Source: Rhipicephalus microplus
Lineage: Eukaryota > Arthropoda > Arachnida > Ixodida > Ixodidae
Length of the DNA stretch: 64,000 nt
Direction: 5' to 3'
Assembly (NCBI RefSeq): GCF_043290135.1
Contig: NC_134710.1
Coordinates: 204,064,192 to 204,128,191, forward strand
Every line of letters begins with the position of its first letter. The stretch's first letter is position 1. The notes beneath the pieces were generated by a model. The model saw only the letters and a list, made by a program, of their open reading frames with translations. It did no database searches and was not told the DNA's origin. Both the position numbers and the translations under genes were made by a program. Shown here one piece after another: positions 1 through 11,130 of this stretch.

Positions 1-228
1 CAGTATTACCCATTATGTCCCGTGCTGAAAACGGCATTATTGGCCACGGCGGAATGTCGCTCTTGGAGACGTGTTATGTAAGTAGCAACAAAGAACATTA
101 GGTTTCGCTTGCGATATCTACATCACAACGCCAGCTCTAAAGGCAAAAGTATAAAGCCGGTTTATGATTCTACGAAGAAACCTTTGGCGTGACACTGAGG
201 CACACGACTATTTACTCTGATGACCTGC

Positions 229-453
229 CATGGTGGTCTAGTGGTTATGGTTCTCGCCTGCTTACTTGAATGTCGCGGGATCAAATCCCAGCCGGGGTGC
301 TTCATTTTTATTAAAAGTAAAAATGCTCGAAGCCCATGTACTTAGATTTAGGGGCACGTTAAAGAATCTCAGGTGGTCCAAATTTTTGGAGCCTTTCAAT
401 ATGGCATCTCTCGGGAGCCTATTGTGGTTCAGGATCGTGAAAACCCTCAATCG
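229..453 (+). mobile_element. Ruka-like tRNA-derived SINE, copy 1
   Basis: A tRNA-like head carries an A-box-like stretch (tctagtggtta near 236) and a B-box-like stretch (gggatcaaatccc near 277). The SINE body follows ('gcacgttaaagaa', 'aggtggtcca', 'ttttggagcc'), and then a degraded 3' tail that should read like 'ttgggacgttaaacccc'. The order head, body, tail gives the plus strand as sense. It is old and diverged, and no target-site duplication is obvious. The family name comes from memory of tick SINEs. Confidence 0.7.
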
Positions 454-1289
454 TTACTTTATATTCTGAAGACTTTATACGAAGCTAGATCGCTCACCAT
501 CACAGCATACAATGCTCCAGTATATAAGGTTTACTGATTTTCGGAAAAACCGGGTGGTAATATTTCTGGAGGGGGCATTATTAAAATTATTCAGCACGTC
601 CATACCCCTCAGTAGGAAGCCTGCATTAAAAAAAGGTTTGTACGTTTGATTACACTGCGCCAGCATAATGCATTCAGTGCACTATGGCGGTGTGAAGCCA
701 CCTCACTTTAATTGAGCGGCACGTGTTCCCTAATTGGAGCTGTCTTGAGTGAAAGGTGAACATGTATCACGTTATTCTATGCCTCCACCGTATTGCTATA
801 CAAAACACTGCACACAACAGCCGCGTCCCATGAGGAAACAGATGCACCGATTCTTGCTCTTGTATGCGTAATCATGCAAACGGCAATAAAATTTCGCAGC
901 CGCATATTTCAGAGCATCGGCATGTTAGACGAAATCTGCCAAGTGTAAGTCTGTTGAAGCACGACTACATTTAATTTTTGAATGCAAACATACCAACCTA
1001 ATGCAGCCACTAAAAGTTCATTGTTCGATATATCGAGTTATCCAGCTGACAACAATATTTATTCTCTCTTCCCGTGTTCGTTTCATAAAATCGCTGGACT
1101 CTTATGTGCGAATTCAGAAGACTCAACTCAATTATCAGCCTTTTTCTGAAGAAGCAATCGTGGGAGCACTATCTACTAAAAACGTCACACATGCATACCT
1201 ACACCTCTCGATAGCAACATCCCCTAGCGACCACCTTTTACACCGTCCACTGTGTGTATACTGCACAATGTGTCTTGTTTTCCCTTTTT
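454..1289. other. Unassigned AT-rich DNA
   Basis: I recognise no gene, RNA or repeat here. Only short open frames without coding character are present, including one of 96 codons at 1001-1291 that runs into the next repeat. Confidence 0.5.
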
Positions 1290-1951
1290 AAAGACGATAG
1301 TCTTTTTTGAGACTTTCGACGCAAAAGTTTTGGTCTGTCTGTCTGTCCATTCGTCTGATTCTCCACGCGAAAGGTACTGGGCACTTTAAACGGCACTAGC
1401 GGGTATCCCAAAGACCGACCCCATCTGCAGCGCCCACCAATGTTTCTCAAAACTCAGCGTTCATACTTGTGTGATTGTTAATTAAAAAATCAATTATCAC
1501 GCATATCTTAGGCACCATAACAACACTTATATATTCTGTATGTGCGTCTTTTACTAAAAAAGGCATACATAAGTTATTCTAAAGACCATAGCGTTGATTA
1601 CGTGGCGCTGACCATGCAACGCTTGCACGAAAAGGGAAGTAGTTCCAACACTTTGCTAAGACAATATGATGGTGGCACCTACCCGTCACCTTGCGTTCTA
1701 CACCTTATCACCTCTGAGACGGGCACGCACGTCCGTCTCAGAGCCGAAGGTTTTGTTTTCCATGATAACGGCCAGATAGCGCTCATGTCTCATATGTGAC
1801 GTGACTTGGTGCACTCGTTCGCCTCCGCTGCACGCTCGAGGCACTTCAACACAGCGCCTCCAGAATACCATTTGCCAATTTTCTTGCACAGTGCATCGAA
1901 TAAACGTTTTGTTCAATCTCTCCAGGCGCAAGACTATTGTCTTTCGACGAC
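1290..1951 (+). repeat. Unnamed ~660-bp dispersed repeat, copy A
   Basis: This is one of three copies in the window; the others are at 27283-27976 (+) and 33187-33848 (-). It begins with aaagacgatagtcttt and ends with agactattgtctttcgacg, so its termini are inverted versions of one short palindromic motif. Shared internal landmarks, in order, are a short CTGT run near 1335, 'cccaccaat' near 1435, 'tgtgattgt', 'tccaacactttgctaag', 'gttctacaccttatcacct' and 'aataaacgttttgttca' near 1902. The 169-codon antisense frame across it is not preserved in the sister copies, so I do not call a protein. It could be a non-autonomous DNA transposon or a decayed transcribed retroelement. Confidence 0.75.
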
Positions 1952-2599
1952 ATTTACGGATTATATGCAGATAAGGGAGCCAATTTTTTAATCCGCTATT
2001 TCTATCTCCCCAAGTGTAGGCTTGCAAACCGGAGGTCCTGTATTTAACCTCCCTACTTCTTTTATATTCCTTCTCTGTATCTCTGGCCTTAACGTACCTC
2101 CCAGCACTAAATTTAAAAGCATAAAACTCGACTTTATTCACCACGTATACACGCTGCAGCACAATATTATGTGCACCACGAACAAGATTGAACTTGTATT
2201 GTTCCATAACGTTTATGTTTTTCGTACACCGTCAAATATAAAATATCCAGGAACAGAAGAATTTCGGATACTAATTACTGACCCTGATTCGAAAACTCTA
2301 CATGACACCACCCTGTTCAGCGCAATATTTAAAAATTCTAAAACTCGTGCATTCACAAATTATACCAGGAATATCTCTATTCTGGTTCATTTCTTTCACT
2401 TCTTAGACCTTCGCACGGATAATGAAGCCGTACATCTTACTTTAGGCCTTTCGGTGTAAGTGAAATACTGGTCGTGGCGGCTCTATGTCGTGCACATTCG
2501 CCATTGTTCTGTTTATGCTAATTCATTGCTGTTTTAATATCATAATTTTCTCTAATTTTTGGAGAAATATTATACGTCATTTTGTACTTATTGCAGTGG
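1952..2599. other. Unassigned DNA
   Basis: There is a 145-codon plus-strand frame at 2022-2459, but its composition is ordinary AT-rich DNA and I see no domain. No repeat is recognised. Confidence 0.4.
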
Positions 2600-3510
2600 G
2601 GAAAAGAAAAAGAGACAGTACCTAGTCGGAGACGACCTAAAAGACAACTACGACGAAGAGCTGAGCTCCTGAAAGTGACTGACGTCCCTTTAACCAGGCA
2701 GTTGTTTTCAGTCAATAAACACCCTCATAATTTGGTGGAGGTATGGGACAGTCTTCGAAGCTGGAACAGCGAAGTCGCACCTAACCTCTAGTGCCAGCAA
2801 TGCCGGAAGAACCCCCCCCCCCCCACCCCAAGGTACCTCGCAAGTTCCCCTTCTACACGTTCCGGCGTGAGGCCACTGCGTCACCCACCGATCTTCAGGG
2901 GCACTGACGGCCAAGACGTTGAGGAGTGGCTGGCTACTTACCACTAGGTGAGCGCAGCGAACAAGTGGGACGATGCGGTTAAGCTGACCTATGTAAGCTT
3001 TTACTTGTCTGGCGTCGCTAGTCTCTGGTTGCGCAATCACGAAGCCGACATTGCCAGCTGGGATTCAATCAAGACCTCCTTTTGACAAGTCTTCGAGTGC
3101 CCTACAGTGCTGAAACTTGCCCTGCAGTAATTGATTTAAAACTTTACCGCCTGCTTCGGAAGGTTACCACGACGCCAAAGGGATTGTGCTTCCATACTGC
3201 CAATGCTTACCGTATTCGACCATCGGCTGCCTGTAACACCCACGTTCTCATCCACGATGTTTTGTATACAGTTGAATTTCTTGTGCTACAGGCCTGTTCT
3301 CATGATGTGATCTCCAGCTGGGATTTTCTGTCTCGTAATCATGCGGTTATTGACTGTGCTCATGCAGAAGTGGCCTTCTGTGCGTTGTGTGGCTTATCTC
3401 CAGAACTTCCGTTGAACAAGCTGTTTGTCGCCAACGACATCGACAACCCACCAACTAGCGCAGCATTTGTTCCCGTGTATTGTGCCGATGTATTGCGACA
3501 TTCCTCTTTA
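2600..3510 (+). pseudogene. Decayed Ty3/Gypsy gag-protease relic
   Basis: A leader at about 2600-2755 includes the primer-binding-like phrase TTTGGTGGAGGTATGGGAC near 2734. A broken Gag frame follows at about 2887-3110 with recognisable phrases (EEWL, NKWDDAVKLTYV, SFYLSGVASLWL, NHEAD). It has in-frame stops near 2946 and 3084. From about 3130 the frame resembles the C-terminal half of a retropepsin (PSAACNTHVLIHDVLY, then VEFLVLQ, then SWDFLSRNHAVIDCA), where WDFL matches the family's GxDFL-type motif near the end of the domain. The nucleocapsid, the active-site part of the protease and all of RT-integrase are missing, so there has been a large internal deletion. A run of 13 C at 2812-2824 breaks the frame. 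The same primer-site phrase occurs in the larger element at 10989-16492. Confidence 0.7.
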
Positions 3511-3895
3511 CTATAGTTTCAGATAGTTCCATCAAATCTGTTGTTTGCAAACTCGGTTTATTTTGCTCTATTTAGCTTTCTTGTGATGAGATATGCCTGT
3601 TTTGTTATTTATACCATGTATTTTGAACATCAATTCCTCAAACACATAGGAAGATGAGTTTGGAAGCCGCCCTTGGTACTGTAACCTTGTAGAGGTGATG
3701 TATCAGCGTAATAATAACACAGTATCCACTTTTCACAGTATTAGATACCTCTGAAAGCTGTCAATATAAAGAAATGATTTTAAATGCGGAGCATTCCTTA
3801 GTCGAAACATGTCACGCGTCATGCTTTGGCGACGACGTATCGAGCCACATGCTTGCATCTCAAGCCAACTGTTTGCTTACCCCCCCCCCCCTTTC
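3511..3895. other. Unassigned DNA with a poly-C run
   Basis: No gene is recognised. A run of about 12 C near 3880-3891 precedes the tandem duplication. Confidence 0.4.
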
Positions 3896-4320
3896 TCTCA
3901 CCTCGCAAGGCCGATGCAGGCAGCGTCTGCTAGTAAAGACTGCTCAAGCTGCACAAACGTTCACTGGTCACCCCTTATATGTAGGCAATGTATCGCACAT
4001 CAGCGTCCGACTACTCGTTAAAGGTGACATTTCTCCTTCATTCAATAAACTGGAGTAATGAAGACGAAATAACAATTTGGCCTTCCCAAACCATCTCACG
4101 CACCGCAAGGCTGACTCAGGCAGCGCCTGCTAGAAATAAAACCGACTGCTCGAGCTGCACAACCATTCCCTAGCCAACGTTACATGTAGGCACTGAATCG
4201 CACATTAGCTTCAAGCGCACATCAGCTTCCCTACACTTGTCGAAGGCAACGCTTCTCCTTCGTTAAATATTCAGCAATACTAAAGACGAAATAAAAATTC
4301 ACAATTTCCAAACCACAACC
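3896..4320. repeat. Two-copy tandem duplication, period about 199 bp
   Basis: Unit 1 begins at 3896 (ctcacctcgcaagg) and unit 2 at 4095 (ctcacgcaccgcaagg). Both continue with the same series of phrases: 'caggcagcg.ctgctag', 'gactgctc.agctgcacaa', 'atgtaggca', 'cgcacat', 'cttctcctt' or 'tttctccttc', 'gaagacgaaata' and 'cccaaacca'. Divergence is clear but the order is conserved. I see no coding potential. Confidence 0.65.
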
Positions 4321-4939
4321 AATTACGCATCATTCATGAGACCCCTCCCCCCCAATGTGTGACCCATTTACTCGAGTTCCACCGAGAGAAATGCGAGCGT
4401 CATCTTTTTTTCTTGAAAACGAAGTGTCTTTACTCTATAGCTGGGAAGCTAAATACCAGTCATTTTAGTTGCTCTCTCTTCTACTTTTAGAACCACATCG
4501 TTTTTTCAGGTCCTGCCTAATGAATGTCAATTTCGTTGATTACATTGGGCATATTTACCTTTTACACTGGATGTGAGTCTGTTCTTACTTCCTACTATCG
4601 GCATTATTATCGACACATCTTATGGCCCTGCAGGCATTCATTTTCACGGAAAGACAAACTGTATGTTTCTGAAAATTAGCTTGCTTTGGTATTACGGTAT
4701 TGATTTAGGCAAGCATTCTCATTTATCCTACAATCAGCTAAAGCAAAATCGTTTTGGCCTGTTGAAGATTGATGCATTATCACGACATACGAAAACAAAA
4801 TATTTGGGAAAGTAATAATCTAAAAGGCATTTTCAACGTGAATATGGCGAGGCAGATTCAACAAAAATGATAATAATTACGGTAACGGAGTGAGCGCAGG
4901 CAACATAAAGTCTATTATGCGCAGCAAATTTCTAAGTAG
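4321..4939. other. Unassigned DNA
   Basis: No repeat or gene is recognised. A short 80-codon plus frame at 4573-4815 has no identifiable feature. Confidence 0.4.
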
Positions 4940-5175
4940 CCCCGCCGCCGCGGTCTTGTGGCTAAGGTACTCGGATGCTGACCTCCAGGTCACGGGGTCG
5001 AATCTCGGCTGCAGCGGCTGCATTTTCAATAGAGGCGAAATTACTGTAGGCCCATCTACTCAAACTTCGGTGCACGTTAAAAAACCTCAGGCGGCCGAAA
5101 ACTTCAGAGGCCTCCACTACTTCGTTTCTCATAATCATATGGTGGTTTGAGGATGTTCAAGCCCACATATCATAT
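4940..5175 (+). mobile_element. Ruka-like SINE, copy 2
   Basis: This is a full-length-looking copy in plus orientation. It starts with cccgccgccgcggtcttgtgg, then an A-box region (gtggctaaggtactcgg) and a B-box region (ggggtcgaatctcgg near 4994). The body follows with 'tgcattttcaatagaggcgaaat', 'tgcacgttaaa', 'ggcctccactacttcg' and 'cataatcatatggtggttt', ending near 'cccacatatcat'. It is moderately diverged. Confidence 0.85.
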
Positions 5176-7078
5176 ATTTTTCAAAGCATATGCATAGTGT
5201 GCCCCTGCGGCAACTGACAGACTAGGTTGATACTACGTGCGAGATTCCGCGTTAGTGGGTGTCGCGCACGCGCTGATGCCGCAAGTATACAGGCTTTAAA
5301 ACTCCGGGTGATGATACAGCTGCGATAAGACGCCGAATCAAGAAGAGCTTTCGCTGCTTACTTGCAGCAGAATGAGCAGCCGATGTTTGACGATGTAGTT
5401 TAGGCGAGATCTTAAGCAATGCAGTTAAAGGTTATGCAGCAGCTTTAGAAAAGCTCGTCAGCACCGTGCCTCTTGGGCTACAGCCCCACCCAGAAAAATG
5501 GATGGAAACTAAAGACGGTGAAGTTATATATAGAGATGAGCTCATACAAGAGAAAGCTTTAGTCGACCGTTTTTATCTTCCTACTCGCCTAAACCAGTGT
5601 GCCGAAGTACAACTGCTCATGCCCCATACGATAAGTCGCGGGTGGATTCGGGTCTCCTCTCCACTAGGACGCGATAGCCCGCGGCAACAGGTTGAACAAA
5701 TTTAGGGACGCTGCGAGTATCAGGTGAATCCAGAGTGATTCCCCCGCAAACCCAAGAGAAAGGTGAGCAAATGATGTATCTACTTGATGGACTACTTTGC
5801 TGGCTGTTACACGCAGCCTGTGTAAAGATGAACAGTATGCAGACAACGGAGCCGGCGACCAGGTGACGGCAGCTGAAAAGTGACACATGACGCCGCCACT
5901 TAAGTGAGTGCTGCCTGTCTTCATTTTATCAATTGTCGGAGTGTGTCTGGTAAGTTCCTCGTCTAACGCTTATGTTTTGAAATACGTATTTAGAGGCATC
6001 ATTACCAAAATATGCATGCGCAGGCTAGTCTTTCTGAAAGCCGTTCTAACATTCTTGTGACTTAAGCAGACAGGAGTTGCTTTATTGGCTGATGCTGGCC
6101 TCGGAAATAGTGGTGGAAAACATGATCACTAACGAATAATTATCTTTCTTGCGGGCAAACTTGCAATTTTTAAATAGCCAAAGCCAGAGTGAAATGAAGA
6201 GAGCACTGTCTCATGAATACTAATGATAGTTTGCGCATGACGTCATGAACACACCACCTGTCTCCAACATGACTGTTTAGATGACGTTAAGGCAGCCTAA
6301 TCGCGCATCGATTCAGTGTGACAAAGACGTCGCTGGAACGTCGTTGGACCTTTGCGCATGAATAGCGATACAGTGAGCACGCGATGTAAGGATAACAATA
6401 ATGTGGCGTCACAGAGTTCGCGTCCCGCCATGATGACGCTCCAACGTGGCTGTTTCAGTGACGTCCGTACAAAACATTTACATGGCAATCACTTTCCATT
6501 GGACACAGCGTGAGAGCAAGTGAAGCAGCAGAGTATCAGCGTGAATTTGTTCTCTTTTACTTTAAAAGCATTGCGACTCGTCAGAAATGTTGCCTGATTT
6601 TTGAAAGCTGCTCTCTGTAGTTGTTAGATTGTATCTAAAAACGTAATGAGGAGAATGCCTACTAACTCATTTTATTCATTCTAGCTGAGCATTTTGCACA
6701 GGTTCTGTAAACTCTCGGAGTGCTCATGAAAGCGCTAGAGGCACGTGCTTCTTGGACGGCGCTGCTGACCTAGAGCCAGGTAGTCAGGTTTTCTGAAAGA
6801 GTTCCCACATCCTTAGCTTTACAGTGCGGAAACTCAACTTCAAATTCTCTTTTCACTGTTTTTTCGGCATGGCTGATATTAAATTCCTTATAAACTGTCT
6901 TTCACGACGAATTAACCAAATCAGTAATTTAAAAAAAAAACGAAGTTGTTGATCTCTTATATTGAAACCCTAGGCGAATGAAAAAAAATCTAGCTTAAGT
7001 GCAATATTACGGACCAAATTCCCAAACGAGATTAAATCTGAGATTTTCTCTTGATAAGTCGTGTAGATTGAAAAATGT
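5176..7078. other. Unassigned intergenic DNA
   Basis: I looked for long frames, domain motifs and known tick repeats and see none that I can support. Short frames at 5466-5705, 5617-5924 and 6297-6488 lack coding character. Confidence 0.4.
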
Positions 7079-7316
7079 TGATGATGATATGTGGGGTTTA
7101 ACGTGCCAAAACCCCCATATGTTTATGAGAGGCGCCGTAGTGGAGGGCTCCAGAAATTTCGACCACCTGGAGTTCTTTAACGTGCACCCAAATCAGAGCA
7201 GCCGGGCCTCAGCGTTTTCGCCTCGATCAAAAATGCAGCCGCCGCAGCCGCATTCAATCCCGCGACCTGCGAGTCAGCAGCCGAGTACCTTAACCATTCG
7301 ATCACCGCGGCGGGGC
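7079..7316 (-). mobile_element. Ruka-like SINE, copy 3
   Basis: On the plus strand it begins with the inverted 3' tail (gatatgtggggtttaacgtg) and ends with the inverted head (atcaccgcggcggggc), so sense is minus. The B-box-like stretch is the complement of ttcaatcccgcgacc near 7253. The body phrases 'gccgtagtggagggctcc' and 'cgaccacctggagttcttta' are almost intact. The 140-codon plus frame running through it is a non-coding artefact of the SINE. Confidence 0.9.
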
Positions 7317-10300
7317 TTTTTTCTTTTTTGTAGTGAAACTGTGCTTATTTTATTACAGTGGGTTTTTCATCAAGCTTGTATTCATGGCGAGTGGCCGAGC
7401 TCTAACAATGTAAGAGTTTAAAATATGTGCGCAAAACGAAAGGGTCACTGCTAGAAAACAACTTGGAAATACGTATTTGAAGTCATACAGGCCTAAATCA
7501 CGCTTAGTTTCTTCAATTCAGGGTAACTTTGCATAAGCACGAATGTTTACCTCAAATTAATTCCTTCAAGTATACAATAAAGGCGTCGCAACAAGCCATG
7601 AAGGAGAAAGGCGTCGTATGTCATGTGGAGAAATCCTGCCCCAACCGAATAAAAAGGCTCTTAGTAACCGATAAAATACAAGCTAGATTGGCCCTGTAAT
7701 AGGCGAAAAAAAAAAGTTCTGCTCATCTGTAGACGTAGGCAGATTGCGTCAACACACCATGACTTAGAGCGTTCGTCGACGATCTTCAGGCTTCGTCTCC
7801 TAATTATTCTATCCCTGAAACGCTATTCAGAACGAGTGCCTTTAATGCGAACACGAGGAAACTAATCCTGAATACTTGAGTGGGAAGGCTGTTCCACCCT
7901 CAGTCTCAATCATTACCAACCAGAAGCTTCCCGCAGCCACGAAAAGGTCCTTGAACGTTTAGGCTTTAGTAGTCGAAATGCTTAATTGTAAACGCGAAAG
8001 AACTTCTCCGCGCTCCTTTGAAATATACAGCACAGAGTGCTCTGGTGCCGACCTATTGATTCGCGGCAGGAAGCCCTAATTTCTTGCATACATTAAACGC
8101 GGTGATGTGTCGGGCACCCGTAATTCACGATCCTTCAAACTATAGAGATTTGTCTATAGTATTTACACCCTGATTAAACGTAGGTGTGTTACGAGCTAAC
8201 TCAAATGCTCAACCCGAATATAACAAAAATTGCGCGCCTCAATTGATGAGCGTGGGCAGTATCACGTGACTAAGTATTTCATCATTTCGCGTCGTATTAG
8301 GCTACAATATAGTGCTGCTGACTGGCTGATTTCGTAGTTGTTCATTTCAATTCAGTTACACAAATGAGCCACTACGTATTACTGAAAAAAATATTTCTGA
8401 TGAAAACTAAACGGAGACACCAAAACACATTGAAATCACAGTGTCCTGTTTTAGTGCGCACTGCAATTGTTTTCTTCAGTATGTGTCTCACCACAAAACT
8501 ATAGCTCAAGCCAAGATTCTGGTTCACGTGTGCCAATTACTACCACCCGTGGACCACAAACTGACCATAACACACAACGGGATGTTTGTTGTTGTAAACA
8601 GGCGTTAATTATTACTTCCTCCAATTGGTTACACAAGAAAATGTGTTTAGAATGTATTTACTTTGGTTATAAAATTAAGACAAACGGGAAGCAGCCGGCA
8701 GAGCCAAAGACCGGTGACATATAAATGTACTTGAGGGAAAATCGTGTGTACATGATGAGGGAGAAGGAAGCGATGCAGCAAAGTTAAGGCCAAGGCAGGC
8801 GCGTAATCTCCGACACTTCAAAAGCACGAGCATGTTCGCCCTAATTTATATGGTAAGGTGATCAAATGACTCGATAGCGCTATTGATTGCGGAGTTTCAC
8901 TTATTGCGTTCAGTTTATTTATCAATTGAACTTCATAAATTTTGCGAGTTAGCTGGAACTTGGAATTGGGCTGTTCATTCAAGACATTGATTTCTCTGCT
9001 GCAGGCTTAAGGTGAAGTGGTATTTCTTGCATGTTTGCTGATTGTTAGATTATCTGTGATCAATGTGCTTCAAAACAGAGGGGCGAGCTAGTTAGCTTGA
9101 AATCTTAGTGAAAGTAATGCGTACAATGAATGGAAATGTGCAAAAAAAAACGAAAACTTACGAAGTGCTGCATCTACGTGTTCCCTTTTTGTACCATCTG
9201 CGCTTATTGAGGAAAACTTTAAACTTGGTCTTAATTTCCTACCTTCTTTTGCTCTGCCTCATGATGTATGCATGCATCAACCACGTTGCCACTTTACCCC
9301 ACTGAGAAGCATAAATTTTCAGATCAGGGTTGTAAAAACGCTTGATGCTTCAAGCCTCAAAAACTACAATCCTTCAAAGCTGGTCTCGAACTTGGTATAG
9401 TACTACCACAGTGTTTTTGCAGACTCAAGGCTTGACCAAGGCTTTGAAATCTTGTATTTGTAAGCAACTGATCTTGTACAGCAAAGTGCTTGTTTCGTTG
9501 CTAAAAGAATGTCGTTGGGTTATTTGGCTAGGGATTCTATCAACAGTAAGCGTAAAGCTTTCTTGAAATTTTATGGTTTTAATATTTGTAGCCAATATGC
9601 GGAGTTTAACCACGTATGATTCAGGCCTGCATATAGCCGATCTTATACTCCTCATTTTCGATTATCTGACCTGCGGGTTTATATTAGGTGTCATGTCTTA
9701 TCGCTCTTTGGCCAGTACTGGTCCTTGTGACACTAAACATAGTGTATTGCCGCACTCCTTCCACACGTTTGTGTTATCACCCTACTACTAGTGTGAGTGA
9801 TGTCTTACGCAAACCGCACTGATTAACTGCGTCGAAATAATCTCAGAGCCTTCTGGGGCGCTACGCACGATCAGCCGAGTTTCGGGAAACTCGGGATCTT
9901 CCCGAGCTCTAGCGACACCCCCTTAAAAATGAGCCACTAGTACGAAAAGTTTAAATGCTTCCCTCAGTGCACTGCGTTGCATTGGTTACATTGAAACCAG
10001 TCATTGTGTCAGGGACAGTCGACTAAGTGGGAAGGTGTTTTCAAACCAGAGACATATTATTTCATTTGTTTGTCGTTCCACTGAGTGAAGAAGTGCGTCC
10101 ATGCAACAAAAGTGCTAGAAACCTTTCGTGATAATAATTTTCAGAGAAACAGGGTGTGTACACTTATTCTGAACTCTTTATTACCTGCACTTCCTGCCGC
10201 ATCCTGCATTTTCATTCATTCTTTTCTCGTCCAGACGAAAGCGCTGGAAGCCAAGCAGGAAGGGACGACAGGGCCACAGAAAAATTTCCGCGTGCATCTT

Positions 10301-10529
10301 GACTTTCAGAACTGTTTTCTTTTATTTTCGTTTAATAAGCGGCTTTCTTGGTGCAATCGCGGGCGCACGCGTGGACAAGTAGCGGCCAGCTGCGGCGATC
10401 TCTGTAACGAGCGAGCGCCTTGTTCAAATCAGCCAATGGCTGATAGATAGGCTTGCTACGTGTGACTTTTGGCATTATTCCATAATTTGTTGATAAAAAA
10501 GAAACCAATTTTCAGCTGACTTTGATAAT
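7317..10529. other. Unassigned AT-rich DNA
   Basis: About 3.2 kb without a supported gene or recognised repeat. Frames of 65-121 codons at 8467, 9108, 9342, 9573 and 10085 have no motif, no conserved domain and no splice context that I would defend. Confidence 0.4.
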
Positions 10530-10559
10530 TTATTGTGAGTTCAAGGCACGTTCTGTGCT

Positions 10560-10988
10560 ATAACATTTGGCTCGCGTTTTGTGGGGAGCCTCTACTACCC
10601 ATTGGCAGCGTTTTCTGACCGTGCTCAGAAAAAGTTGCAGGGCCTCAAGAAAAAAAGTGGACATCGGAAGCGTTGACCCGACGAATGCCACAAATAATTG
10701 TAAGGATTCCAGCAAGAACCGAACCATACTACTATGAGTGGCAATCAAGTACTTCGCCGCAGAGTAACACCAAGTTTCGGAACTAGTTTTTGAATAGACC
10801 CTTATGTTCGTGAGACGTCAGTGGGGTTGCAGTGCTGGCTATCTAATATTAAAAATAATACAAATGTACTCCTTTGGTACCGTCGCACCGTCGGGGGAAC
10901 GTCAAGTGTAGGCGACCGTCAATCGCTGAAGTTGATTTATGTAGCAGTGTCCAGGGCTGCCATCCTCGCGAACGCCAGTGGTTCGTAT
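10560..10988 (-). repeat. tRNA-cored dispersed repeat (family X), copy 1
   Basis: Read on the minus strand, this shares a chain of phrases with 22380-23060 and partly with 20010-20205. They include 'ctgaagttgatttatgtagcag' (complement at 22590-22650), 'aatgtactcct', 'ctatctaat' and 'aactagttt..gaatagac'. On the minus strand near 10680-10775 a tRNA-like core follows: an A-box-like TACTCTGCGGCGAAGTACTT and a B-box-like GGTTCGGTTCTTG. The copy is cut at 10988 by the Gypsy 3' LTR and is therefore older than that insertion. Confidence 0.6.
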
Positions 10989-11114
10989 TGTCACGTTACT
11001 CTCGACAAACTTGATAAAAATGGGCTCGTTTAGTCGACTACTCATGCAGCGGCTCAGAGAGATCGTCTTTGTCTTCTTTCACTCTTAGATCTCACCCAAG
11101 CAAACCATGTGGCA
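10989..11114 (-). repeat. Gypsy 3' LTR (126 bp)
   Basis: On the element strand the LTR starts TGCCACATGG and ends GTAACGTGACA, giving the TG...CA termini and a short inverted repeat (TGCCAC/GTGACA). The part 10988-11092 repeats at 16388-16492 with an exact offset of 5400. The boundary at 11114 is placed from the TG start and the adjacent polypurine tract. Confidence 0.85.
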
Positions 11115-11119
11115 ATAGT

Positions 11120-11130
11120 CCCCCCCTTTG
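11120..11130 (-). other. Polypurine tract of the Gypsy element
   Basis: On the element strand it reads CAAAGGGGGGG, five bases (ACTAT) before the LTR start. It is the expected plus-strand primer position for reverse transcription, and it fixes the internal edge of the 3' LTR. Confidence 0.75.

Noticed and set aside
231..300. tRNA gene
   Set aside because: The A- and B-box-like stretches belong to a SINE head followed by the SINE body. No acceptor stem pairs.
1698..2207. 169-codon minus-strand frame
   Set aside because: It runs across the end of a dispersed repeat into unrelated DNA and has no domain or conservation in the other copies.
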